DNA of 64,000 nucleotides from Lantana camara (GCA_037501455.1 CM074857.1:106487501-106551500); one strand, 5' to 3'; numbered from the stretch's first letter, positions 1 to 10,990 are shown. Notes: generated by a model from the sequence alone, not told the origin. Numbers and translations are program-made.

Positions 1-917
1 AACTTTTCCGAGGGTTCGATCCTTACCTCAGGGCGAGGAAGTTCGAGCGCCCTCTTCTTTCCTGTCAAACGGTCGCCAAACGCTGGTTCACTTTCTCCCG
101 GCTCGTCTCCTTCTGAGGACGATCCACCAACGGTCCCTGGGGGAACATTTTCGAGGGGATTCTCCCCGTTGTCCCCCCTCTTCTTTTTGTTCTTCTTCTT
201 GTTCAACTTTGCCCTTTTCCGTGCCGGGCTGTCCTCATCCAAATTGGGGAAATCCACTGACTTCTTGGTGGAGCCAACTTGGAAGGTTTTCTCCGCCTTT
301 GGCTTTCTGAGGGACAGCATGTAACATTCCCAAGCCTCTCGCACATTGCACAGCACTTCTCCGACGCCCTCAGAAGTAGGGAATTTAATCTTCTGGTGGT
401 AGGTGGAGATGATGGCTTTGAAATCCACGAGGGCAGGGCGCCCAATTATGATGTTATATGGAATGTCAATCTCCACCACCGCGTACGTTACCAAGAGTGT
501 TTTGCGTTGAGGGGCTCGTCCGAACGAAGTAGCTAGGCGTATTTGCCCTCGTGGGACAACTTCTGAGCCTCCAAAGCCAATGAGGGCTGTTTTGAGAGGC
601 TCGAGCAGGAGATCAACCTTCATTTTTAAGAATGTAGAGTAAGGCAAAACATTAACGGAGCTTCCACTATCCACCAATACCCTTTTTACAACATGATTAT
701 GAACATCTAGACTAACCACCATGGGGCAATCTGAGGTTATACCCTCCCCATGGGGCGTTACAATATGTTCTAGATCCCTATCATCAAAGCCTATTACATC
801 ATTTTCTCTTGATCTTTGAGCACTTGATCTCTGGATGGCGTAGATAGGTTTGGGTACTGCTGGGCGTTGGTTGTAGCTCCGGACGTACCTCCGTCGGGAG
901 GCGTTCGAATCCCCCCC
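1..917 (-). pseudogene. Tat-type Ty3/gypsy protease/pol N-terminus (partial)
   Basis: Reading the minus strand from about 917 to the window edge gives one open frame that continues the retroelement polyprotein after gag. It contains a retropepsin-like motif VLVDSGS followed by VNVLPYSTF (near 705-640), then a hydrophobic IIIGRPALVDF segment and a Lys/Glu-rich linker typical of Tat-lineage protease to reverse transcriptase spacers. The aspartic protease would cleave the gag-pol polyprotein in virus-like particles. This frame is offset from the gag frame; the shift falls at an eight-base C run (911-918; G run on the coding strand). The rest of pol lies outside the window. The domain is confident; whether the element is functional is not, because of the frameshift. 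Confidence 0.75.
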
Positions 918-2988
918 CTGATGAGCCTCCTGCAATCATATTTATGACTGCGAAGGGCTCGTTTTCTTGCTCAGGGGCTTTGCCTTTATTGCCTCGGCGG
1001 CTGCTGCTTTCAGGGGGTCCCCTACCCCTTGGGCTCTTTGACCGGGAAGGGCTCCTCCTTCTTCTTCCGGAGTGCTCATTGCACTGATCATCGTAGCGCT
1101 CGAGCACCCGGATGAATTCCTTTAGGTGGCCCCCTGCAACGAGCCTTTGGATTTCAGCTTTTAACTGCCGGCACTCATCCGTGTCGTGCCCTCTCTGCTT
1201 GTGGAAGGCGCAGTATTTGTTCGAGCGCCTTAACGAGTCTGTTTCTCTCATTTTGATGGGTCTTTTGAAGAGCTTTTTATCTGAGAGGTTGTAGACTTCT
1301 GAATTTGGCCTGGTGAGCGGAATTCGCTCGAATCGACGAGGGGGTGGTGGCGACCTCCTGCGCTCTTGAGGGCGCTCCTTCTTGACAGCCACATCCCTTC
1401 CCCGCTCGTGATGAGGTCGCTCGTTCCTGGCCGGGCTGTGATGCCTGGGACCATTCGTCCCGTACATATCTTCGAGCGCGAAGAACGGCTCGGCTATTTC
1501 TCGTAGGCCCATGAGGGTCCCAGGCCTCCTCTCCACAATGGCATCAGCAAATTTTTTGCTCACATATTGCTTGTGATCCACAGCTTGAAAGAGCACTGGG
1601 ATCAAGAAATCCATTGAAGGCCTTTCCACCTGCAAGATCTCCTTGTTGAAGCGGGCGAAGAACGAGCGCAGAGATTCGCTCTTGCCTTGCACCACGTTGT
1701 ACAGTGCGGTGGGTGCGGTGACTGGCGCTTTCAAAGAGTTGAAGTGGTTGAGGAAAACGTTGGCCAGTTCTTCATATGAGTGGATCGAGCGCGGCGGCAG
1801 TCGCTTGTACCACTCTTGAGCCATTCCTACCAAGGAAGTGACAAACACTTTTGCCCAGTAGTTGGTGGAATGCTCGTAGAGGTGCATGAGGTGCACAAAG
1901 TGATCCAAGTGTTCAGCTGGATCAGTTGTCCCGTCGTAACGGTTGATGGAAGTGGGGACTTTGGCCATGCCTGCTTGGGCCATCAGAACTTCTTCGACGA
2001 GGGGTGAACCCCTCGCCAGTGGGTGATATTCATACGTGCCGAAGTTTTCCTCCGGCTCCTTGCGACGGGGGACCCTTGGTGGAGGGTCCTTGGTGCGGGT
2101 GCTTCTGGCGTCAACCCGTTCATCCCGACTAGGGGAGATCTGAGTTGATCGCCCTCGTGAGAGCTGTCCCACGATATCCTTGAGACCCTGCAGCTGGTCT
2201 TGCACAGCCGCGAGGATGTCAGGATTTACGTCTACTTGCTTGTCCTTGTGGGCTCGTGAGCCCCTCCTGGAGACATGAGAGTCCCCTTCATTTTCGTTCA
2301 CTCGCTCCGTGGGCTCTTTATTCCTGCCCATGGAGGGACGCTCGTTGCCCTCCTGCTGGGGCACTTCTCTCGCTGGTGGTGGTAGTGGTTGTGCCCTCAG
2401 GACAGCCTGGGCTTCTCTGAGGGGAAAGTTTTGTTGTCCGCCTAAAGGGGCTGCAACTTGAGTGGCCTGCCCAGCGGGAAAGTACATGGAATGGAACCTT
2501 TCCCATGCCCCCTGAGCCGCCTGAACCTCACATTGGGCGTAGAGAGCCCTCAATTGTTGGGTGGTCAGTGGAGGTAACTCCACTCCTTCAATCTCCCTGG
2601 GGACCACCACTGGGAGCTGGAGTTGTCCGGCATGATATGGCTGGACCGGCGGCATCATCATAGCCGGAGTAAGGGTGTATCCAGGCGGAGGCATCATATA
2701 ACTCTGTACTCCGAGATTCATTTGGGGATGGACCCAGGAGTTCTGTGCTAGCGGCGGAGGAGCAGAAAGAGAGACTCCTCCAGCGGTGGGGGGAATGGGC
2801 AGCGCCGGCGGTGCAGGTGGTGGTGCAGAAGATTCTGCCTGTGGAGTCACTCCGGCGGCGGGAGGTGCTCCACCAGCGGCGACGGTAGGTGGCGGGGCTC
2901 CACCGGTAGCGGTGGAGGGAAGAATGATATTTGTGTCCTGGGAGGCGTTATCTCCTCCTCCCACAGCTCCAGATCTCGTAGCTACCAT
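799..2988 (-). CDS. gag: Ty3/gypsy (Tat lineage) Gag polyprotein
   Basis: A 729-aa frame read on the minus strand. The N-terminus is Pro/Ala/Gly-rich (about residues 1-120), followed by a charged Arg/Glu/Lys region. A retrotransposon Gag capsid domain (about residues 350-510) contains AEHLDHFVHLMHLYEHS, a WYKRLPP segment and LYNVVQGKSESLRSFFARF. A CCHC-like knuckle (CAFHKQRGHDTDEC) lies near residues 595-610 and is followed by a LKAEIQRLVAGGHLKEF helix, a combination I associate with Tat/Retand elements. Gag packages element RNA in cytoplasmic particles. The start is the first ATG after the primer-binding site. The last 35 or so residues are read in a shifted frame after a G8 run (911-918), so the natural product probably ran on into protease. 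Confidence 0.8.
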   Translation of the reverse strand: MVATRSGAVGGGDNASQDTNIILPSTATGGAPPPTVAAGGAPPAAGVTPQAESSAPPPAPPALPIPPTAGGVSLSAPPPLAQNSWVHPQMNLGVQSYMMPPPGYTLTPAMMMPPVQPYHAGQLQLPVVVPREIEGVELPPLTTQQLRALYAQCEVQAAQGAWERFHSMYFPAGQATQVAAPLGGQQNFPLREAQAVLRAQPLPPPAREVPQQEGNERPSMGRNKEPTERVNENEGDSHVSRRGSRAHKDKQVDVNPDILAAVQDQLQGLKDIVGQLSRGRSTQISPSRDERVDARSTRTKDPPPRVPRRKEPEENFGTYEYHPLARGSPLVEEVLMAQAGMAKVPTSINRYDGTTDPAEHLDHFVHLMHLYEHSTNYWAKVFVTSLVGMAQEWYKRLPPRSIHSYEELANVFLNHFNSLKAPVTAPTALYNVVQGKSESLRSFFARFNKEILQVERPSMDFLIPVLFQAVDHKQYVSKKFADAIVERRPGTLMGLREIAEPFFALEDMYGTNGPRHHSPARNERPHHERGRDVAVKKERPQERRRSPPPPRRFERIPLTRPNSEVYNLSDKKLFKRPIKMRETDSLRRSNKYCAFHKQRGHDTDECRQLKAEIQRLVAGGHLKEFIRVLERYDDQCNEHSGRRRRSPSRSKSPRGRGPPESSSRRGNKGKAPEQENEPFAVINMIAGGSSGGGFERLPTEVRPELQPTPSSTQTYLRHPEIKCSKIKRK

Positions 2989-3058
2989 GACTGCTAAGGT
3001 AAGGGTGTGCTTGCTTTTCTACCAACAAAAAGAAAGGAAGAAGATGGAGGACTGGTTT

Positions 3059-3074
3059 CCCACAGACGGCGCCA
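3059..3074 (-). other. Retroelement primer-binding site
   Basis: On the minus strand TGGCGCCGTCTGTGGG begins four bases after the end of the LTR. It starts with TGG, as required to pair with a tRNA CCA end, and resembles the TGGCGCCG primer sites of many plant Ty3/gypsy elements. The tRNA was not identified by alignment. Confidence 0.6.
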
Positions 3075-3078
3075 AAAA

Positions 3079-3888
3079 TGATGGGTTCAGAAATGGGTGG
3101 ATCCGAATCCGATCACTTTACTATTTGTATTTGTGGGGGAAACCACCGGAGCTTCGCCGGAAATGTGAAAGGGGTTCAACCTGTTGGGACAAGCACAAGG
3201 AAAGTCAGAAGGCCAAGCTGGGGAATCTGGGGGTGATACCCAGTTTGGCTCTCCGACGCTCAAGTCAGTTCAGTGTATGAAGAAAGGTAAGTTCAGTCAC
3301 AGTTGCAGTGATGAAGAAAGCTTACTTGTGTAGAAGATGACTTTAGCTATTTATAGTTGAGGGTCAAGGGCCCTTTGGTCATTTGCCTCAAGTGGTCCTG
3401 GCCGAATGTTGCCCTAACACGTGGCGCTGTGGGAGAGAAACCTAGGAGGAATCTTCTACAAAAGCGGCCAAAAGTTAGTGCTGGCAACAGTGGCAGGTGC
3501 GCGGGCATGTACGTTGTGTCAGAGAGCCATTTGGGCGGTTGGTAACGAGGGCTTGAGAGCGCGCTCGTGACAACCTGGAGTACTGGAAGCCAAGTCATCC
3601 GCTGAGGGGAACGAAGGCTTCAGTTCAAATGACGAGCCAGAGGGGAGGCCGCTCCGAGGGAGTGTGACGCTCAAAGAGGGCTCCCTTGGCACGTGGGCGT
3701 ACCAATCAGTTATTAGATAGGACGCACGTAGGAGTGATAGCGCTCGTTGGGCTTAACTCCTGAAGAGGGATTGCACTCGTTGCTCTTGGCGCTCGTGCGC
3801 TGGTGGGTGCAGCCTTGGGGGGACAGATGTCATCATCTCGGTGATGCCACGTGTCTTAACGTGGGACGATCGTATTTTGACCCCATCA
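3079..3888 (-). repeat. 5' LTR (810 bp) of the gag-bearing gypsy element
   Basis: The segment begins TGATGGG and ends CCCATCA on the plus strand, so it has TG...CA termini with a short inverted repeat. It abuts the primer-binding site on the gag side, so it is the 5' LTR of the minus-oriented element. On the coding strand a TATA-like CTATAAATAGC lies near 3356-3346. The motif CTCCGACGCTCAAGTCAG near 3251-3268 is shared with the 707-bp LTRs at 48.7 and 51.3 kb. The five bases after the LTR (AATAC, 3889-3893) would be one half of the target duplication; the other half lies outside the window. Confidence 0.75.
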
Positions 3889-4454
3889 AATACTTTAAAA
3901 TATAATTTTCATATTTCATATAGAAAAATTAATATATTTTTTTTGTGTAGGTGGATGATGGGGTAAAAATTAATTGTTGATTTATATTTTGAAGTATTAT
4001 TTGGAAACTATAAAGTATCTAAATTAAAAAGCAGAATATTGAAATTATAAAATAGAGTATTATAAAGTTTCTAAATTATAAAATAGAGTATCCAAATTTA
4101 AAAATAGAGTATTATTTGTAAAAGTTAAAGTAAATTTAAAATTGAAGTATGAAAAAGAAAAATAAAAAAAGAAGAAAAAGAAAATATATTATTCGTAAAA
4201 GTTAAAGTACTTATATTTTAAATTAAAGTATTATTCATAAAAATTAAAATACCTATATTTATAATTGATGAAGTATTGTTCATAAACACTAAAGTATTCA
4301 AATTTAAAAATAAAGTATTATTTCTTAAAGTTAAAAAAAGGAAAAAAAATAATTAAGAGTATTGTAATCAATTTAAATGAGCGAGGAATGAAAATCTAAT
4401 TATAAATTTGAATTGGAAAGTTAGTATAAATATTGTTTACATAAAAAAATAAAT
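3889..4454. other. AT-rich spacer with degenerate repeats
   Basis: No gene is seen. The stretch is very AT-rich and made of degenerate, loosely periodic words such as AAATAGAGTAT and AAAGTTAAAGTA. It looks like decayed non-coding repeat sequence between the gypsy LTR and the LINE fragment. Confidence 0.6.
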
Positions 4455-4646
4455 TATTTTTAGGAGGGGTTGGATTGGGTATTGCAGAGGATTACAAAAG
4501 AGGAAACAACGGAATTTGCAGTCACATGCTGGATTATATGGTGGAATCGAAACAGATTTCGGGCCGATCAGGAGCTTTAGACAGCGGCGGAGCTTAATGT
4601 CAAAGTGAATGATCTGCTGTCTGAATTTAATTCAGTCACTCCCCAT

Positions 4647-4816
4647 TAGGGATGCAAACGAGACGAGCCAGCTCGCGAGCTTAGCGAGCTGGCTCGAAGA
4701 AGGTTTGGGCTTGAGTTCGAAGGTGACGAGCCGAGCCGAGCTAAGGCTCGGCTTGTGGAGTTCCAAACCCAAGCCCGAGCCATCTATTTCTTGGTTGCTT
4801 GCGAGCCATGTAATAA

Positions 4817-4865
<49 letters not shown>

Positions 4866-5246
4866 CATATACTCTTGTGGAACAAACCCTACCCCTGATT
4901 TGTTTTCTTCCCAATTCCCGTCCAAGCAGCGGAGGCGCCCAGTTCCTGTTCAAGCATTGGGATCCTGTCACGACGCCACCACCCATCGTCGCCACCACCT
5001 CCTTCTCAAACGCCAAAAGCTTAACAACATCCTCTCTATCCTCGACGAGCAGGAAGAAGAGGAGCAGCCAACCGAAAACCTTTCCGCCATGCTCACAACC
5101 TTAGAACAGGAGCTCTCCTCTTCGAACAGCTGCGACTCCGCCGCCGCCTTCGATTTCGACGAATCACCGCCGTATGCGGCGGAGGAGATCCAACTCCAGA
5201 AAACCTCCTTCTCAACCGAAGCGCAGCGCAGCGCAGCCACCACCTC

Positions 5247-5277
<31 letters not shown>

Positions 5278-5846
5278 CGATTTATTTACTTGAATTTCAG
5301 CTATGATCCCTTTACAAGAATTAATGTGTCAAAATACTATGAATTTTCCCAAGTTTTTGATCCGATTGCATCTCTATTTTCTGCCTTTTTTGTTTTCCTC
5401 CTCTCTCTATCTCTTTTTTTTGATTTATTTCTATGAATTTTAGTTTGGATAATTTTGGAATAATTTAGAGCAATTAATTTGTCAAAATACTATGTAATTA
5501 GATCTGGTTTTGCTTTGGCTATATGGAAAAATTAGATCTGGTTTTGTCAAAATACCTTTCTGATTTTTGCATTGGCTATATGGAAAGAAGTAGATCTAGT
5601 TCTTCATTGCTTTGGGTTGGAGATATGTAAAAGAGACCAAATTTGGCCAATTTCCAGGGTTTTTCTTAATGGCTCGTGGCTCGGTTCGGGTCGTTCGAAC
5701 TTCACTGCTAGCCAAGCCCGAGCCACTTCAGCTAGGGTTCGATGGCTCGCAAGCCGAACCCAAGCCTATTTTTTTAGGGCCGAGCTCGAGCTCGAACCTT
5801 GAAAAAACACCTCGACTCGGCTCGGCTCGGCTCGTTTGCATGCCTA
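4647..5846 (+). mobile_element. Non-autonomous hAT element, 1200 bp
   Basis: The ends form inverted repeats, TAGGGATGCAAACGAG on the left and TAGGCATGCAAACGAG (complement) on the right. Both are followed by subterminal GAGCCGAGC / GGCTCGGCTCG words. Flanking 8-bp sequences CTCCCCAT (4639-4646) and CTCACCAT (5847-5854) form a hAT-size target duplication with one mismatch. There is no transposase. The interior carries an (AT)n tract (about 4823-4861), a (TC)n tract (5249-5272) and a gene-like GC-rich ORF. It interrupts a LINE. Confidence 0.8.
4900..5436 (+). pseudogene. Gene-like ORF inside the hAT element (possible captured exon)
   Basis: A 178-aa open frame whose first 110 or so codons have coding-like, GC-rich composition, including a basic stretch HHLLLKRQKLNNIL, an acidic DEQEEEEQ patch and a Ser/Ala-rich part. 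The end runs into the (TC)n tract and AT-rich DNA, so the natural exon probably stops near 5240. I do not recognise the protein. hAT and other DNA transposons can pick up host exons, and this is the simplest reading; it may also be unselected sequence. Function unknown. Confidence 0.35.
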
Positions 5847-5865
5847 CTCACCATCACTGTGAGAG

Positions 5866-6173
5866 TGGTGTAAGGCAAGAACGTAATGGATGGACGAAGC
5901 CTGACCCAGGGGTTGTTAAAATTAATTTTGACGGAGCTGTTTTTTCAAACAGTTCGGAGATTGGTGTAGGAGTGGTGGCACGGGATTCAGAGGGTAATTG
6001 TGTTGGTTGGGAAGAAAATCAAAAACGACTTTTACCGGATCCAGAAGTAGCTGAGGCGTTCGCTGCTTTAGCCGCCATTACACTAGGACACGACTTCGAT
6101 TGGAGACATGTCGTGGTTGAGGGTGATTGTCTTAACGTCATCAACAAAATTCGTTCTTCCGAAGATGATTTGT
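5866..6173 (+). pseudogene. LINE RNase H domain, part 1
   Basis: The frame reads WTKPDPGVVKINFDGAVF, then GVGVVARDSEGN, PEVAEAFAAL and VVVEGDCLNVINKI. This is the plant LINE-type RNase H fold with its D, E and D positions (FDGA, AEAF, EGD). RNase H degrades RNA in RNA:DNA hybrids during target-primed reverse transcription. The frame is broken after EDD by the solo LTR at 6171 and resumes at 9303 with LSHVGNLISDIRALVCHFD. The upstream side is cut by the hAT element. Confidence 0.75.
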
Positions 6174-9100
6174 AACGCCCCAATGTCCGGATATTCAGGT
6201 ACGCACGTCACGTGTGCGTTTCGGGAGTTAGGATTTATTTTATTTCCTTCAATTATTAAATTCTTACATTTCATTACAATTATATGAATTATATTTCTAC
6301 CTGTTTAATTGAAATACTTGTCAACTTGAGAATTACTACGTGACTTGCATTTAATTGTTCCGTGAAATAAATTGCCGGCCGTGATTTAATTGTCTACTTG
6401 TCCTTAATTGATCATTCATTTAAATTTGAGGATCAAATTGCATGATAAATTCTTGGAACAAAGTGCTCAATTATCTAGAAATGGAACTTAATTGCATAAC
6501 TTACAAATCTTGAGGGTCTAATTGCAATTTCAATCAATTCATCAAAACCAAGGAATGAATTACGTGATATATCTTCTTCCTTCTTCCATGTTCATTTTCA
6601 TACAAAAATACACAATTTTGCTTTCTTTCTCCCTACCGATCAAACCCATTAAAAAGGGAAGAAGAAATTTCATCCTTTCAAGCTAAAATTTTGGAGGAAT
6701 TGGGATTTTGAAGCATCATCATCATCATAACCATCTCTCTTCTTTTCTTTTTCACTTCAAGGTAAAGATGAGAATTTTTAGTGAATTCTTGAATGAATTG
6801 ATGAGGTTAGGGTTATGATTTGATTGAATAATTTGTGTTTTAGTTAGTGAAAGTGTGATCATAAGTTGATACCATGAATTCTATGCAAGAAATTGTAAGT
6901 ATATTGGAATATATGGCATAAACTTGTTGGGGTTTGATGTTGATGAATCTTGATGATCTAAGCTTGTTTCCTTGGATTAAATGGTACTTAATTGATATAC
7001 TTGAGTTGTATGCATGATATATGATAGTTTTGAGTTGAATTCTTGCTTTGGTTTGATGTGGGGAGGCTTGGGAGCCAAATTTCAAACCTTGCCCAGTTTT
7101 CCCGAAGCTTTCGCTACTGCTGGAATTGGGGGTCGCGCCCGCTACCGTTTTGTGACCATTTTTGGTCGCGGCCGCAACCAACAAGTCGAGAAGTTGGCCA
7201 TTTTCCTTCACGGCGACTGCTTTTCAGTACAATTTTGTCATGGTCACGACACCCTCAAACGAACTCCGATTGACCTGATTTTTTAACCCACAAAAATCTC
7301 TTGAAGTCTAAAATATTCTCCAATTGGAATAACCTCAATATCTTTTCTCATTTGTGAGATATAATCAATTCGTTTTGGTGTCGCCACTTCCTCGACAATC
7401 TGCATTCGCCCAAATTCAAGCTTACGCCATTTTCACCTCGCTTTGAACCAGAAAATGAGCCATATATCATCGGAAAGGTCTTTGTGTCTAGTTTCATATC
7501 CAACAAGAAAAACTCAATTCTAACTTCTAGAACTCAAGATATTCCAGTTTTCCTACAGTGTGTGCATTTCCAAAAATTATCGGTTTTGCCCAAACTTCAC
7601 CAAAACCTTTCTTCTTGCATTCCTTTCACTCTCTTGGCTCCCGTATGTGAATTATATGATATATATGCTTGGTTAATTGATAATTATGATCCTACTTGAC
7701 ACTTCTTGGTACCTAATCTCTCAAACGTGATTGTGTGACTCCATGCCTCCTACGAATTGAACTTGAAATGTTTGAATGATATGAATACGTGACTTCTTGA
7801 GATTAATTTCATCTCTTAAGTGTTAATTGGTTCCCATACATGTTTAAGTGTCACTTGATTGCTAATTTATTTGGTTATTAAGGTGTTGGGATAGTTTATT
7901 TAATTACATGAGCATTGTCGTGCGTCATATTTGGTATCATTATTGGGTCATGTCTCACGGGTACACAATGTCCTCTTTCTTGTCCAGTTCTTCTCCAGGG
8001 CGGAGATTATGGATCAATGAGCACCTTCATGCATCCTTGAGTCGTGTTGTCGCCTGCCAGGTGAGGTTTAATGACTAGTTATCTAGAACCCTTAATACCT
8101 TTACGTGAAACTTTCGGCCAAAAAGGTATACACATATCTATAATCTTTCAAAGGCATTCAAATGATTTCAAGCAAGCCATGTTAATCGAAAGCAAGTCAT
8201 GTTCATTGCAAGCAAGCCATGTTATTGTCATGTATCGAGCATGTTTGGCGAGTATCATGTATTGTTCACTGTGGGCCCGAGGGTAGTGTCTTGAGCCAAT
8301 CGGGAAAGCAGAGGGCTGACGGGTAACTCCTGCGCTATCCTCACTATTGTGGGGTCAACCCTGAATCCACCAGGAGGTTTGGTGGAGGAAGAAGTCCCGT
8401 ATGTGGGAGTCATGTTCTTGACGTACACCTTGTCGTGGATGGTTGGAAGGCTCGCTACCTTCCCATCATTGGAGGAAAAAGGAGTTCATGAAACTGCTAC
8501 TTGCGCACTGTAATTGAATTGCATGATCACATGAAAAATTAAACAAAGCATGTACTGTTCACTGTGGGGGTAAGGTTGGAGATTCGCCGTCACTCGCCGG
8601 GCCACTGATTGATTGATTGAAAATGATTAAATTGTTAAATTGGATAGTTGTAATCTCGGGCGATGTTTACTTTATTATTGAACTTATATTGTACCTTTCC
8701 TTAAAACTTCACGCGAGGTTATAACTTGCAAGTTATCTGCGCTAATATTTAAATTATACCCCTCACTCAGTCTTTCATAGACTGACGCCTCCACCTTTTA
8801 GGTTGTTGCAGGTACAAGCTAGGCGGGAATTGAGTCGAGTCCAATCTTTGCATTCAAGTCAAGCACGGTCCATTTATAAGTTATTTATTGTAATTCATTA
8901 TTTACTTCGGGGAATGGCCTGAACGTCGATGGGCTTGTTTGGGAAGACCACCCGGGAGATATCTTGGGCGGTTATAGAGATATTCATGGCAACTAGTTTT
9001 GCTCGAGACTGTTGCGACCAAAAAAAAATTATTTACTTCGGGGAATTGTATGTCTTTGTATTAATACGTACCTGAGTAGTGACCTATTTACATATGTTAT

Positions 9101-9297
9101 GATTATGCTTCCGCGTTTCATTAGTATGCATGAATGTGAATGGTTTGGGGTTCTAGTCCCGTCTAGAGCTAGAATGGTGTATTTTCTTTTACTGTCACCC
9201 CGTTCGCTATAGGTTAGTTCATGTACGGATTACCCATTCCATATGTGGATCGACCTATAGTGCGGGGGTGTGGCATCTTTACGTGTAGGGTGCTACA
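6171..9297 (+). mobile_element. Solo LTR, about 3.1 kb (Tekay/Del-like)
   Basis: Begins TGTAACGCCCC and ends GGTGCTACA. It is flanked by TGATT (6166-6170) and TGATC (9298-9302), a 5-bp target duplication with one change. Removing it restores the reading frame of a LINE RNase H domain, which confirms the insertion boundaries. The TGTAACGCCCC start and kilobase length fit LTRs of Tekay-type chromoviruses, but no internal coding region, primer site or second LTR is present. The interior has direct repeats, for example AAGCAAGCCATGTTA-like words (8170-8225) and two copies of CATGTAYTGTTCACTGTGGG (about 8258 and 8550). No gene is credible inside it. Confidence 0.65.
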
Positions 9298-9546
9298 TGA
9301 TCTATCTCATGTTGGCAATTTAATTTCGGATATTCGGGCTCTAGTTTGTCATTTTGATAGTTGTTCGTTTTCTTTTATTCAACGTGAGGCTAATTATGTA
9401 GCCCACTCACTTAGCTAAAAATGCGACTTCGGCCCGTGTAGGTGCATTTGATATTCCGGTTCACTCCATGCCCTTTGTAATTTCTGACTTGATGTTCTAA
9501 TCTATTGTTTCCCATTTGTTCAAAAAAAAAAAAAAAAAAAAAAAAA
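9298..9546 (+). pseudogene. LINE RNase H C-terminus, 3' UTR and poly(A)
   Basis: After the solo LTR the LINE frame resumes with LSHVGNLISDIRALVCHFD and FSFIQREANYVAHSL, the conserved end of plant LINE RNase H. It then has a stop and frame change, a short 3' region and A25 (9522-9546). The poly(A) tail gives the LINE orientation as plus. Confidence 0.7.
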
Positions 9547-10630
9547 TTAAATTAAGAAAATATTATTAATTATGCCCCTTAAAATAATACAAAAGATGCT
9601 TTCTATATAATTTCTTTTCTTTCTCCCCCAAATACGAGCAGCACACGGTTTGTTGGATTGAACTTGCACATCAAGAAGGTATCGGTATGCAGACTGCTCA
9701 TTTTGATTTAAATTATAAAAGAAGAACATTGATGGATATAATCGTCAACCTTTAAAAAATATACATAAATAAAAGATAATTGCTTTAAAACTCATGAAAT
9801 TCATGACCTTCTAATGAAAAATTACACTCCACAAATATCCTTATATTGTATCGTATCATATTAAATATTATATTGAACAACTTTAATATAATAAATTAGT
9901 TTTTTTAAAAAAATTACATTGCCATATCTGAATTTCCATGGATTTACTTTCGTGTTATCATACACATTACTCAATTCTCCATAAATATAAAATATTTTTT
10001 GTTGACTTGTAAAGTCTTTAACTATACACAACAGGAACGAAATAGGAAATTTCCCACTGTCAACATCTGAAAAATTCAGAAGATGCGTTTCTAATTTATT
10101 ATTTAATGAATTACCAAATTATTTTTTAACTTGATGCTTTTAAGAACCCTGAAAAGCCTGGGTATTGTTTCCTTCTTTGTAATGAAAAGGAGTGTGAGAA
10201 ATTATATATTTCTTTAACTCAAATACCTAGTAAGAATTATACTGATACTTTATTTGTTAGTGTTCGATTTATCCCGAAAGTGTTAATTGAAATAATTAAG
10301 TACTTTTCAAGATCAACAGATTTACAATTTGGCAGATGTAAGGGATGGCGAAAGCATCTCAAAGTAGATAGCGATGATAGTATTCTTTCACATTCGAGTT
10401 TGATTAAACCTCAATAAAATTCTTTTATGCTAACAAGAATGGTCTTTTTAAGTATTCAAACTCGAGACTTCTGGTTGAACTAATCATGATTGTGACGCAA
10501 AGTGTATATTATTGAATGTTAATTGACAAATTCCACGTACATTGTACAATTTAGGGAGCTCGAAAAATAAATACTTTTTGTATTTTGAAGGGCCAAACTG
10601 TAATATGCAAACTATAGAAGTAAGGGTCAC
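9547..10630. other. Intergenic / upstream region of NPF-1
   Basis: About 1.1 kb of AT-rich DNA without a convincing ORF, lying between the LINE poly(A) tail and the first NPF exon. I see no transposon ends in it. Confidence 0.5.
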
Positions 10631-10641
10631 CCTTATTTAAG
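10631..10641 (+). promoter_or_regulatory. Candidate TATA element of NPF-1
   Basis: CTTATTTAAGT lies about 60 bp before the NPF-1 ATG at 10700. It is the only TATA-like element at a plausible distance. An in-frame TGA just upstream of the ATG fixes that ATG as the start. Confidence 0.3.
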
Positions 10642-10794
10642 TAGTGCTTCTCCCCTCTGCCGGTGGGAAACAGTTGGTTATTGAGGAAGAAGTGCAGGCA
10701 TGCTTGCGAAGAAGGTCACTACATGGATTGTTAACAAGTTTCATTTCTATGTTGTCTTCTCCTTGGCAATCTGTTTTCTCTTAGGTAATAATAC

Positions 10795-10802
10795 ATATGG
10801 TC
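10795..10802. repeat. hAT target-site duplication, left copy
   Basis: ATATGGTC, identical to 19743-19750 on the other side of the hAT insertion. Eight bases is the diagnostic hAT duplication length. It begins 10 bases after the last base of NPF-1 exon 1. Confidence 0.9.
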
Positions 10803-10990
10803 CATGGTTTGCAGGAACGGCTCCGGAACGGCCGGAACGGACGGAACGGAACGGGAACGGCAGTCTCCGTTCCGCTGTTCCGGTATGGAACGGATATCGA
10901 ACTGGAACGGCGATTTCTTGCAATAGAACGACGTTCCGTGGCGTTAAAGCGGAAGAACGGAACGGAACGGCCAAAAAAGAGAAAAAAATG
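10803..10990 (+). repeat. hAT left end with subterminal GGAACGG cluster
   Basis: After the terminal repeat, about ten copies of GGAACGG or its complement are packed within 180 bp in both orientations. Such clusters are where hAT transposases bind in well-studied elements. The same word recurs at 15450-15534 and 19680-19742 near the right ends. Confidence 0.75.

Larger units (their letters stand above)
4455..9546 (+). mobile_element. 5'-truncated L1-type LINE 3' end, twice interrupted
   Basis: Three pieces (about 4455-4646, 5855-6165 and 9303-9521) join into the 3' end of a plant LINE ORF2. The first encodes a WIIWWNRNRF segment as found between the RT and RNase H regions. The second encodes most of an RNase H domain, and the third its end. 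A 25-bp A tail (9522-9546) closes the element. A 1.2-kb non-autonomous hAT and a 3.1-kb solo LTR split it, each with target duplications. The 5' limit is approximate; nothing of the RT domain remains here. Confidence 0.75.

Noticed and set aside
2786..3280. Plus-strand 164-aa Gly/Ala-rich ORF
   Set aside because: It is the reverse of the Pro/Ala-rich gag start plus LTR sequence.
4741..5243. Minus-strand ORFs across the hAT element
   Set aside because: They are shadows of the GC-rich plus-strand frame and of the (AT)n tract, with low-complexity products.
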